Source: JASHUC01 sp035523875
Lineage (GTDB): Bacteria; Pseudomonadota; Gammaproteobacteria; Steroidobacterales; Steroidobacteraceae
Assembly: GCA_035523875.1 (NCBI GenBank)
Contig: DATKPY010000010.1
Span: 1-64,000, forward strand
Reading direction: 5' to 3'
DNA: 64,000 bases
The first letter of the stretch is position 1. Every line of letters begins with the position of its first letter. The position numbers were made by a program, and so were the translations under genes. This document shows positions 25,364 to 33,283 of this stretch, in pieces. The notes beneath the pieces were generated by a model. It had not been told where the DNA came from and did not search any database. It saw only the letters and a list, made by a program, of their open reading frames with translations.

Positions 25364-27358
25364 ATGAAGAGCCGCTGGAGGGATCTTGATGCCGAGGGCT
25401 TCCCGGGCGACCTCGGGCAGCGCGTTTACAGCTCGCGTCTCCTCGGCGCCGATCCCGCGCTCGTCATGCACGGCGGTGGCAACACGTCGGTCAAAAGCGT
25501 GGTTCCCGATCTGTTCGGCGAGCAGCAGCCGATTCTCTACGTGAAGGGCAGCGGTTGGGACCTCGAGACGATCGAGCCGGCCGGCTTCTCACCCTGCCGG
25601 ATGGAGCCTCTGCTCGCCCTCGCGCGGCTCGAATCACTCTCGGATACGCAGATGGCCGCAGAGCTGCGCAAGAGCCTCACGGATCCGAATGCTCCGGCTC
25701 CGTCCGTGGAGGCGATCCTGCACGCCATCCTGCCCGCCCGCTTCGTCGACCACACGCATGCGGATGCGATCCTCACCGTGTGCAATACGCCGGGGGGTGA
25801 AGCGCGCATCCGCGAGATCTACGGCGATCGCGTCGTGATCATCCCGTATGTGATGCCGGGATTTGCGCTCGCGCGGCGCTGTGCCGAGCTCTTTCCGGCG
25901 CAGTGCGGCGCCCGCACGGAGGGCATGCTGCTCCTCAGCCACGGGCTCTTCACCTTCGCAGAGACGGCCAAGCGCGCCTACGAGAGGATGATCGAGCTGG
26001 TGTCGCTCGCCGAGGAGTATCTCGCGCGACATGGCGCCTGGACGCCGACGGGGAGTCCAAGGGAAGCGTCGCGTGGGGCGGGCGGCGGGCAACTCGCGGC
26101 GGCTGCCGTCCCGCGTGCGCAGATCGCGGATCTGCGTCGCGCGGTGTGTGATGCAGCCGGGATACCGATGGTGCTCAGCGTTCATGACGATGAAGACTCC
26201 GTGAGCTTTGCGCGCCGCTCGGACGTACGCGAGATCACGCAGCAGGGCCCGATCACGCCGGATCACGTGATCCGCACCAAGCGCGTTCCGCTCCTCGGGC
26301 GCGATGTCGCCGCCTACGCCGCGGCCTATCGCGACTACTTCGCTCGTCACGGCTCTGCGAGCCTCACCATGCTCGATCCGGCTCCGCGGGTGGTCCTCGA
26401 TCGCGAGCTCGGTCTGTGCACGATCGGGCGGACCGTGCGAGATGCGCGCATCGCCGAGGACATCTACCGTCATACGATGCAGGTCATCGCCCGCGCGGTG
26501 GCGCTCGGAGGCTGGAGGGCGCTGCCCGAGAGGGAGATCTTCGAGGTGGAGTACTGGGACCTCGAGCAGGCGAAGCTCAGGAGGAGTGGGCCGCCGCCCA
26601 TGTTTGCCGGCGAGATCGCCCTCGTCACCGGCGCCGCCTCCGGGATCGGGAAGGCGTGTGTGGACTCGCTTCTCGGCCGCGGCGCCGCAGTCGTGGGTCT
26701 CGACCGTTCCGAGGCCGTCACGGAGCTCCACCGCCGCGCCGACTTCTTGGGCCTCGAGTGCGACCTGACGGACCCGACGCAGGTCGAGCGCGCGCTCGAT
26801 CAGGCGACCCGGGCCTTCGGTGGGCTCGATCTGCTCATCCTCAACGCGGGAATTTTTCCTCCCAGCGCCGCGCTCGCGACGCTGTCGATGGCGACTTGGC
26901 GGGCCGTCATGAGCGTCAATCTCGATGCCAACCTGCTGTTGATGCGCCTGTGTCACGGGATGTTGAAGCTCGCCCCCAGGGGCGGGCGCGTGGTCGTCAT
27001 CGGCTCGAAGAATGTCGCGGCGCCGGGTCCTGGTGCCGGGGCCTATTCGGCCTCCAAGGCCGCACTCCAGCAGTTAGCTCGTGTCGCGGCGCTCGAGTGG
27101 GCGGAGGACGGCATCCGCGTGAACACGCTCCATCCCCATGCCGTATTCGATACCGGGATCTGGACACCGGAGGTGCTCGCATCGCGCGCCGCGACCTACG
27201 GCATGAGCGTCGAGGAGTACCGGAAGAACAACCTCCTCAGGCTGGAGGTGTCGAGCCGGGACGTTGCCGAGCTCGCCGCGGAGCTGTGCGGGCCGCTTTT
27301 TGCGCGAACGACCGGAGCACAGATTCCCGTCGACGGCGGCAACGTCCGCGTCGTCTAG
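25364..27358 (+). CDS. Bifunctional aldolase / short-chain dehydrogenase
   Basis: GAGGAG lies three bases before the ATG. The 664-residue protein joins two domains. Residues 1-400 are a class II aldolase-like domain: VMHGGGNTSVKS, the metal-binding DHTHADAILTV, GMLLLSHGLFTFAE. Residues 415-664 are an SDR: IALVTGAASGIGKACVDSLL, LILNAGIFPPSA, YSASKAALQQLARVAALEWA. This two-domain layout is the RhaD-type bifunctional enzyme that cleaves L-rhamnulose-1-phosphate and oxidises L-lactaldehyde. No rhamnose kinase or isomerase gene is adjacent, so the sugar substrate is not certain; a related deoxy-sugar is possible. Confidence 0.85.
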   Translation: MKSRWRDLDAEGFPGDLGQRVYSSRLLGADPALVMHGGGNTSVKSVVPDLFGEQQPILYVKGSGWDLETIEPAGFSPCRMEPLLALARLESLSDTQMAAELRKSLTDPNAPAPSVEAILHAILPARFVDHTHADAILTVCNTPGGEARIREIYGDRVVIIPYVMPGFALARRCAELFPAQCGARTEGMLLLSHGLFTFAETAKRAYERMIELVSLAEEYLARHGAWTPTGSPREASRGAGGGQLAAAAVPRAQIADLRRAVCDAAGIPMVLSVHDDEDSVSFARRSDVREITQQGPITPDHVIRTKRVPLLGRDVAAYAAAYRDYFARHGSASLTMLDPAPRVVLDRELGLCTIGRTVRDARIAEDIYRHTMQVIARAVALGGWRALPEREIFEVEYWDLEQAKLRRSGPPPMFAGEIALVTGAASGIGKACVDSLLGRGAAVVGLDRSEAVTELHRRADFLGLECDLTDPTQVERALDQATRAFGGLDLLILNAGIFPPSAALATLSMATWRAVMSVNLDANLLLMRLCHGMLKLAPRGGRVVVIGSKNVAAPGPGAGAYSASKAALQQLARVAALEWAEDGIRVNTLHPHAVFDTGIWTPEVLASRAATYGMSVEEYRKNNLLRLEVSSRDVAELAAELCGPLFARTTGAQIPVDGGNVRVV

Positions 27359-27440
27359 CTCGTAGGCCCGTCCGCAGTCCCGCGGCCGGTCGGTGCTGGA
27401 AGGATTGCCCGTCCGGGCGCACCTATGTAGACTTGCTACT

Positions 27441-27746
27441 ATGGGTAGGCGGGCCGGCGACGTGCGGATGTCCCTGCAGACGCTGCGGGTGCTCGAGGCA
27501 TTCCTCGAGCAACCGGCGGAGGAGCTCGCCGGTGCCGACGTGCAGCGGCGCAGCGGCCTCGCATCGGGCACGCTCTATCCGATCCTGCTCCGGCTCGAGT
27601 CGGCCGCGTGGTTCGTGAGCCGTTGGGAGCGCATCGACCCGATGAGTGCGGGACGTCCGCGGCGCAGGCTCTATCGGCTCACGTCCGGCGGGCTCGCGCG
27701 CGCGAGTGCGGTCTTTGCGACTTTTCGCCCAGGAGTTCCGGCATGA
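27441..27746 (+). CDS. PadR family transcriptional regulator
   Basis: The ATG at 27441 gives 101 residues. The winged helix is clear: SLQTLRVLEAFLEQPAEELA, GADVQRRSGLASGTLYPILL, RLESAAWFVSRWE, then GRPRRRLYRLTSGGLARASA. The turn GTLYPILLRLE and GRPRR..YxLTxxG are PadR signatures. It would bind a promoter as a dimer, probably its own. The stop codon overlaps the start of the next gene as ATGA, so the two proteins are made in a linked way. PadR genes coupled to a membrane partner gene are often paired regulator and target. Confidence 0.85.
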   Translation: MGRRAGDVRMSLQTLRVLEAFLEQPAEELAGADVQRRSGLASGTLYPILLRLESAAWFVSRWERIDPMSAGRPRRRLYRLTSGGLARASAVFATFRPGVPA

Positions 27747-28678
27747 GAGCGCGGGAAACTCGGCAAACGCCCCGGCCTCAAGCGCCTTCAGGCGATTCGG
27801 CACCGCTCGGTGGGCTTGCCTGTCGGCTGATCGAGCGCGCGGCGCGGCGTACGCCGCTCTCGCTCTGCGCGCGTCTGGAGGAGGAATGGCTCGCGGAGCT
27901 TGCGGTGCGTCGCGGGCGTCTCGCGCGGTTGCGCTTGGCGCTCGGTTGTCTCTGGGCAAGCCAAATCATCGCGCACGCGGATTGGCACGGCAGCGGCGCG
28001 GTTGTGGGCGCGGTCGCGGGGCATCGGGCGCATGCGGGGTATCTGCCGCCCGATGCGGATTGGGTGTCGCGCCGCACGGCCACCGTATTGTTGATCTTTG
28101 CGGTGCACGCGGCGCTGATTTACGCACTTTGGGCGGGGCTTGCGAGCAAGATTGCCGCCGTGATTCCGGAATCGATCGACGTCACGTTCTCTCAGGAATT
28201 GCGGCCGCATCCGCAGGCATTGCCCCCGCCGACCCCGAAGATGGTCACTCCGCAGATCGCGATGCCTGCGCCGCAGGTCAAGCTCGATCTCCCAGCCGAT
28301 CCGACGGCAATCCAGACCTTCGTGCCGCGGCAGCAGCGGGCTCCCGTGCCTCCTCCTCCGCCGCGCTCGATTCAGCACCCGGAGATACGGGTTCTGGGCG
28401 GCCCCGGACCGGGATTCCCGGACTCGGACGATTATTACCCAGCCTTCGAGCGGCGTCTCGGGCGGTCCGGAGTGACCACCGTGTCCGTCTGCGTCGACCG
28501 CGAGGGGAAGCTCACCACGACGCCGACTATCGCGCGCTCCTCCGGCCGCCCCGGAATCGATCGCGGCGCGCTCCTGCTTGCTGAGGCCGGATCGGGACAC
28601 TATCGACCGACCCTCGACGACGGCCGGCCGGTCGACTCCTGCTTCGACTTCCTGATCCGATTCATTCTGCGCGATTAG
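27743..28678 (+). CDS. TonB-like protein with N-terminal helical prefix domain
   Basis: The ATG at 27743 overlaps the padR stop by four bases and has AGGAG upstream. Of 311 residues, 1-100 are a basic helical domain (CRLIERAARRTPLSLCARLE, EEWLAELAVRRGRLARLRLA) like the prefix seen in PadR-linked permease proteins. A membrane helix follows (ATVLLIFAVHAALIYALWAG, about 115-135), then a proline-rich periplasmic spacer (PPTPKMVTPQIAMPAPQV, PPPPPRSIQHPEIRV). The C-terminus is a TonB-C-like domain (YYPAFERRLGRSGVTTVSVC) that resembles energy transducers. The N-terminal prefix before the anchor is unusual for TonB. No ExbBD genes are near. It may connect to receptors elsewhere. Confidence 0.75.
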   Translation: MRARETRQTPRPQAPSGDSAPLGGLACRLIERAARRTPLSLCARLEEEWLAELAVRRGRLARLRLALGCLWASQIIAHADWHGSGAVVGAVAGHRAHAGYLPPDADWVSRRTATVLLIFAVHAALIYALWAGLASKIAAVIPESIDVTFSQELRPHPQALPPPTPKMVTPQIAMPAPQVKLDLPADPTAIQTFVPRQQRAPVPPPPPRSIQHPEIRVLGGPGPGFPDSDDYYPAFERRLGRSGVTTVSVCVDREGKLTTTPTIARSSGRPGIDRGALLLAEAGSGHYRPTLDDGRPVDSCFDFLIRFILRD

Positions 28679-28905
28679 CTCGTCGCGATCGGTGCGGCGC
28701 TCGTGAGGGATGCCGCCATTCGCTGATCGTTGACGACGACATTGAACGCGAGCAAGCCCACGCCTCGCATCGTCCCGGCGATGATCAATCGGCCGAGATC
28801 CGGCGTGCTGATTCGCAACGTCGCTCCCTGTCAAATGAGCGCATACACGCCCCAGAGGAGCGCGGCGAGCGCGATGTTGAGTAGACTCGGGGAAAGGATC
28901 TTCAT
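28675..28905 (-). pseudogene. Small membrane protein with an in-frame TGA
   Basis: From an ATG at 28905 the reverse strand reads MKILSPSLLNIALAALLWGV, YALI, then TGA at 28831-28833, and continues in the same frame for 52 codons (QGATLRISTPDLGRLIIAGT, MRGVGLLAFNVVVND) to a TAA at 28675-28677. A second hydrophobic stretch lies after the stop. A single change of TGA to TGG would restore a 76-residue protein. The stop overlaps the end of the convergent TonB-like gene. It is either a recent nonsense mutation, a sequencing error, or a 24-residue peptide on its own. Confidence 0.4.
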
Positions 28906-29174
28906 GGTCGCGCTTCAATCGCTCGCGGGGAATGAGTGTGCAGATGTTACCGCTTCTCGCGCGCGCGCCCGTTGCCGGACCTCGAGCGCGTCGCGTATAG
29001 TCTCGGACGTTGGTACGTTCCGCGCAGGCAATGCCCGCGCCCGACGGGATCATCGATCAATCGACGCGGCTGCGTACCCTGTCGATCCTGAGTGCGCTGC
29101 CACTGACGACGCTCGAGCACGGCGGGTGCGTCGGGATCGAGTACTGAACTGAACTGATGTGAGTGCTCTCAAAT

Positions 29175-29609
29175 ATGTATTCGCGAGTCGTTTCTCGAGT
29201 TCTCCCGCCGGTCATGGCCGCCTTGCTCGCCGCAACACTGATGTCCTGCGCCACGACTCCGACGCGCCCCGTCGTCGTGCTACCGAACGACTACTACCTG
29301 CAACCCGATGACGCCATGCAGTCCGAGATCGTCAAGCGCGGCGGCCAAATCGTGGTGCCGGCTCCGATCGCGGCCTACGCAGTCTCAGGGGATCTTGTCG
29401 CGGGCGCATCGGGTGCGGCTCCCGCGGCGGGCCATCTGTTTCCCGATCGCGCGTTTACCGGGAATGCGAGCACACGGTATTTCATCCTCGACACCGGAAG
29501 TGGCCGACTCGAATCGGACTTGGACCATGCGGATTGGAAAAAGCGCCTGAAGGAGCTCCAGGTGCCCTCGGATTTCGAGATTCTGCCGCCCCTGCCTTGG
29601 CAGCCCTAG
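29175..29609 (+). CDS. Hypothetical lipoprotein
   Basis: The ATG at 29175 gives a signal peptide MYSRVVSRVLPPVMAALLAA with lipobox LMSC at about residues 22-25; a GTG at 29163 is the alternative start. The mature 120 residues contain VVVLPNDYYLQPDDAMQSEI, VKRGGQIVVPAPIAAYAVSG, HLFPDRAFTGNASTRYFILD and WKKRLKELQVPSDFEILPP. I do not recognise the family. It is probably lipid-anchored in the outer or inner membrane. The ribosome site is weak. Confidence 0.6.
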   Translation: MYSRVVSRVLPPVMAALLAATLMSCATTPTRPVVVLPNDYYLQPDDAMQSEIVKRGGQIVVPAPIAAYAVSGDLVAGASGAAPAAGHLFPDRAFTGNASTRYFILDTGSGRLESDLDHADWKKRLKELQVPSDFEILPPLPWQP

Positions 29610-29663
29610 TCGGTGCAGCCTTGGCGGCGTGCCGCGGGTTTCGCGGCGCAGTCGACGAGCGGC

Positions 29664-31682
29664 TCAGGCTGCCTTGGAAACGGACAGTGCCCGAACGAGC
29701 ACGGTCTGTGTGAGCGGCGCGCTTCCCTGGAGCTCCATCAGCAGTGCGCGGCAGGCCGCCGCACTCACGGGCTTGCTGTAGAGATAGCCCTGCGCATAAT
29801 CGCAACCGAGCTCGAGGAGCAGTACCGCCTGCTCGGCGGTCTCGACCCCTTCCGCCACGATCTTCAGCTGCAACTGTCGCCCCATGTCGATCACGGCATT
29901 GATGACGGGGAGTCTCGCGACAACCTGGCCCAGCTCGCGAACGAACGTGCGATCGATCTTGAGCACGTCGACGGGGAGTGCCGTGAGATAGCTCAGGCTC
30001 GAGTAGCCGGTCCCGAAATCGTCGATCATGATCTTTGATCCGAGCTCGCGCAGCCGCTTGAGCGTCGTCACCAAGCGGTCGGGCTCTCGCATTGCGACCG
30101 CCTCCGTGATCTCGAAGGCGATCAAGCGCGGCTCGACGCCGAGTTCCTTCGTGAGGCGTTCGACGAGCGCGGCGAAGTCGGTGCGTTCCAGCTGCACCGG
30201 CAGGACATTGAAGCTCACCGGCACGACGGGCACTCCGGCGTCGATCCAGGCGCGCAGCTGCGTGAGGACCTGGCGCAGGGCGTGCTCGCTCAAGCGCACG
30301 ATGAGCCCGGCGCGCTCCGCGATCGGAATGAAGCGGTCCGGCGGAATCAATCCCTCCGTGGGGTGCCGCCAGCGCATGAGCGCCTCGAGCGATGCGATCC
30401 GGCCGGTGAGAAGCTCAACGATCGGCTGATACTCCATGAATATCTGCTCGGTACCGAGTGCCTCGTAGAGTGCCTGCTCGAGAGTCGCCTGCTCGGTGAC
30501 CTGCCGATCCATCTGCGCGGCGAAGAAGCGATGACAGTTTCGTCCGGCATTCTTCGCGTGGTAGAGCGCAATGTCCGCGCACTTGAGCAGGGTGTCTGCG
30601 TCGCGGCCGTCGTCGGGAAAGACGGCAATGCCGGCGCTCGCCGTTACCGAGAGCGAATGCGACCCGAGCACCAGCGGTGCAGCAACCGCCGTTCGCAGGC
30701 TGAGTGCGAGCTGCTCGATCGCGGACTTATCCGGCATCAGAGGGGCGACGACCAGGAACTCGTCTCCGCCCATGCGCACCACCACGTGCTGTGCGGGGAG
30801 CGTCGCGCGCAGGCGACTTGCGATGATTCTCAGCAGTTGGTCGCCCTGCGGATGTCCGCGGGAGTCGTTGATGTGCTTGAAGTTGTCGACATCGAGGCAA
30901 ATGAGCGCCAGGAGCCGTCCGCTGCCGGCGACTTTCTTAAGAACGTGCGGAAAGCGAGTGGCGAGGAATGCGCGGTTGGGCAGGCCGGTCAGGGCGTCGT
31001 GCCGAGCGATGCGGATCAGGCGGCGGCGGCTCTCCCGCTCGCGGCGCTCGGCGTTCTTGCGCTCGCTCACATCCCGTGCCACGAAGGCGACGAGTGGGCG
31101 GCCATGGAGGTTGATCCCATTGGCAGCGATCTGAGCCTCCGTCCAGGAGCCATCCCGCCTACGCGCACGCGAGATGAGAACGCTGAGCTCGGAGGAGAGC
31201 GCGAGCCGCTCGAGCGCCTGGGCATCGATATCCGGGAAGAAATCACGGACGCCGAAGCGGCCGAGGTCCGCGTATGAGCATCCGAGTGCCTGGAGCGCGG
31301 TCTGGTTGGCGTCGATGATTCGGTCTGCCCCCACGTCCACGAGCAGGATCGATTCGGAGAGCTGCGCCCCGATCAGCCGGAAGCGCTTCTCGGCGGCATG
31401 GCGCGCGCGCCGGCTGTCGCGAAGCCGCCTGATGAGCCACAGGAGCGAGACGGCAAGCGCACCGGCGAGCACGGTCGCGGTGGCTGCGAGGGAAATGTAC
31501 AGCTCGTCGGCGCGCTGGAGGGCTCGTGAGGCTCCTCCCGCGAGGAGCGAGCCCAGAAACACCCGCACGATGAGCAGCGCTGCCATTCCGAGGGTCGCGA
31601 GCCCGACGATGCACGCGAGCAGGAGAGGCGCGAGATCCGTGCTCTCGCGTCGAGCGGGCCGATTGGAGCGATCCTGGCTCAT
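29664..31682 (-). CDS. GGDEF-EAL protein with PAS sensor and membrane anchor
   Basis: The start at 31682 gives 672 residues. Two membrane helices flank a short periplasmic loop (about 19-45 and 62-84). A PAS domain follows (100-205: LIGAQLSESILLVDVGADRI). The GGDEF domain at about 222-390 has an intact RMGGDEF at 303-309. The EAL domain at about 400-660 has intact SLEAL at 431-435, DDFGTG at 554-559 and AEGVET. The protein can make or degrade cyclic-di-GMP. No RxxD inhibitory site is visible before GGDEF. It is divergent from the MFS gene and may react to a signal in the envelope or to cytoplasmic redox via PAS. Confidence 0.9.
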   Translation of the reverse strand: MSQDRSNRPARRESTDLAPLLLACIVGLATLGMAALLIVRVFLGSLLAGGASRALQRADELYISLAATATVLAGALAVSLLWLIRRLRDSRRARHAAEKRFRLIGAQLSESILLVDVGADRIIDANQTALQALGCSYADLGRFGVRDFFPDIDAQALERLALSSELSVLISRARRRDGSWTEAQIAANGINLHGRPLVAFVARDVSERKNAERRERESRRRLIRIARHDALTGLPNRAFLATRFPHVLKKVAGSGRLLALICLDVDNFKHINDSRGHPQGDQLLRIIASRLRATLPAQHVVVRMGGDEFLVVAPLMPDKSAIEQLALSLRTAVAAPLVLGSHSLSVTASAGIAVFPDDGRDADTLLKCADIALYHAKNAGRNCHRFFAAQMDRQVTEQATLEQALYEALGTEQIFMEYQPIVELLTGRIASLEALMRWRHPTEGLIPPDRFIPIAERAGLIVRLSEHALRQVLTQLRAWIDAGVPVVPVSFNVLPVQLERTDFAALVERLTKELGVEPRLIAFEITEAVAMREPDRLVTTLKRLRELGSKIMIDDFGTGYSSLSYLTALPVDVLKIDRTFVRELGQVVARLPVINAVIDMGRQLQLKIVAEGVETAEQAVLLLELGCDYAQGYLYSKPVSAAACRALLMELQGSAPLTQTVLVRALSVSKAA

Positions 31683-32009
31683 GACGCTGACTTGACTCCG
31701 GCGCCGCGGCGCCTCGTTCCGAGTGGTGTGCAGCATATTCAAGGAGGGTTGGGCGCGACCGTGCCTTCTCTCACGGATCCTTCGCTCGCGGGTCACGCGC
31801 TCATAGGTACATTCCGCACGCCGCGTGGAGAAACGCGCAGCAGTGCGTCGCGCGGCGCGCGGCCGTGATGCAGCACGATGCGCGCGAAGGGCAGGGCATG
31901 TTACAAAGGATCCTCGGGCCAGTCCGGGGCAAAGGGCGGAAATGGTGGTTCTTCGCGCAGCGAGAGTGAGTGTGTCGCCCGTGAGTGTGTCGCCCGGCAC
32001 CGCAGAGCC
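31683..32009. other. Intergenic between divergent GGDEF-EAL and MFS genes
   Basis: About 325 bases. It contains the tandem copy of a 15-mer at 31966-31995. An open frame runs into the MFS gene from 31878, but its first 44 codons (rich in R, G, S) do not look like transporter sequence, so I treat them as leader DNA. Confidence 0.4.
31966..31995 (+). repeat. Tandem duplication of a 15-mer
   Basis: gtgagtgtgtcgccc occurs at 31966-31980 and again at 31981-31995 with no mismatch, just before the likely MFS start. It may change the distance from the promoter or ribosome site to the start. Confidence 0.85.
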
Positions 32010-33251
32010 GTGGCGCTAGCCGCGGGAACGAGTCTCGCGGCTTCCGCCACGACGCGCGCGCGCTGGGCGCTGGTCGCGCTCCTATCGCTCGCGATATTCA
32101 TCAACTACATCGACCGCGGCAATCTCGCAACCGCGGCACCCCTCATCCAGCGCGATCTCGGCCTGACGACGCTGCAGATCGGCCTCCTCACCTCCGCCTT
32201 CTTCTGGACGTACGTACCGGGCCAGATGATCGCCGGTTGGCTCGTCGATCGGCTGGGCGGGCACCTTGCGCTCACGCTCGGCTTCGCGCTCTGGTCGCTC
32301 GCGACCGCGCTCACCGGTCTTGCCGGGGGCTTCGTCGTGCTCGTCGGGCTGCGGGTGTTGCTCGGTCTCGGCGAAACGGTCGCCTTTCCCGCCCTCTCCA
32401 AGCTCTTCGCGGAAGCCGTGCCGCCGAGCGATCTCGGCTTGGTGAACAGCATCGCGGTCGCCGGTATCTCCCTCGGGCCCGGCGTCGGGGTGCTTGCCGG
32501 CGGCTTCTTGATTGCCGCACTCGGCTGGCGGCCGATGTTCTTCATCTTCGGCGCGATCGCGCTCCTTTGGCTTCTCCCCTGGAGCGTGTACGGTCGTGCG
32601 CGGGCCGGTAGCGGCCGCACAGAGGCCCCGGCGCCGCCGGCTTATCGTGCGATTCTGTCCCGTCGCGTGCTCTGGGGCGCCACGCTCGGCCACTTCTGCA
32701 ATCTTTACGGGCTTTACTTCGTCCTCTCGTGGATGCCGCTGTGGCTGGTCGGCCAGCGCGGCTACTCCGTCGTTGGCATGGCGAAGCTGCTCTCCGTCGT
32801 GTACACGGTGACGGCGCTCGGGACGATCTTCTCGGGGTGGTTGTGCGATCGCTTGATCCGTGCGGGGTACTCGATCAATGGCGTTCGCAAGAGCGCGTGT
32901 GTGATCGGGCATCTGGGCGGCACTGTGGGACTGCTCGGTTGCGCGCTCGCGGATCCGCACACCGCGATCGCGAGCCTCTTCCTGGGGGCGATCTGTCTGA
33001 TGATGGTGCAGATCTGGCCGGTCACGCAGATTCTGGCCGGTGCGCGTGCCGCCGGGCGCTGGGTCGGCGTGCAGAACTGTCTGGCGAACACCGCGGGGAT
33101 CATCGGTCCGACCGTCACCGGGTGGATCGTCGATCGGACCGGCAGCTTCGATGCCGCCTTCGTGCTCGCGGCCGGCGTCGTGCTCGTTGGCGCGCTCGGC
33201 TGGGGCGTGGTGCTCACGCGCGTCGAGCCGGTCGCGTGGGCGAGCGCCTGA
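32010..33251 (+). CDS. Major facilitator superfamily transporter
   Basis: I choose the GTG at 32010, which puts the first membrane helix near the N-terminus; the frame is open further upstream. The 413-residue protein has about 12 membrane helices: RWALVALLSLAIFINYIDRG (helix 1), the motif A-like loop GWLVDRLGGHLALTLG after helix 2, and LGLGETVAFPALSKLF. The layout with NYIDRGNLATAAPLIQRDLG resembles the anion:cation symporter (ACS/phthalate permease) branch, which takes up organic acids with protons. The ligand is unknown. It is divergent from the c-di-GMP protein and followed convergently by the gamma-glutamyltransferase gene. Confidence 0.85.
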   Translation: MALAAGTSLAASATTRARWALVALLSLAIFINYIDRGNLATAAPLIQRDLGLTTLQIGLLTSAFFWTYVPGQMIAGWLVDRLGGHLALTLGFALWSLATALTGLAGGFVVLVGLRVLLGLGETVAFPALSKLFAEAVPPSDLGLVNSIAVAGISLGPGVGVLAGGFLIAALGWRPMFFIFGAIALLWLLPWSVYGRARAGSGRTEAPAPPAYRAILSRRVLWGATLGHFCNLYGLYFVLSWMPLWLVGQRGYSVVGMAKLLSVVYTVTALGTIFSGWLCDRLIRAGYSINGVRKSACVIGHLGGTVGLLGCALADPHTAIASLFLGAICLMMVQIWPVTQILAGARAAGRWVGVQNCLANTAGIIGPTVTGWIVDRTGSFDAAFVLAAGVVLVGALGWGVVLTRVEPVAWASA

Positions 33252-33283
33252 GGCTCAGCGCCCGCTTGCGGCCGCGGGGCGCC

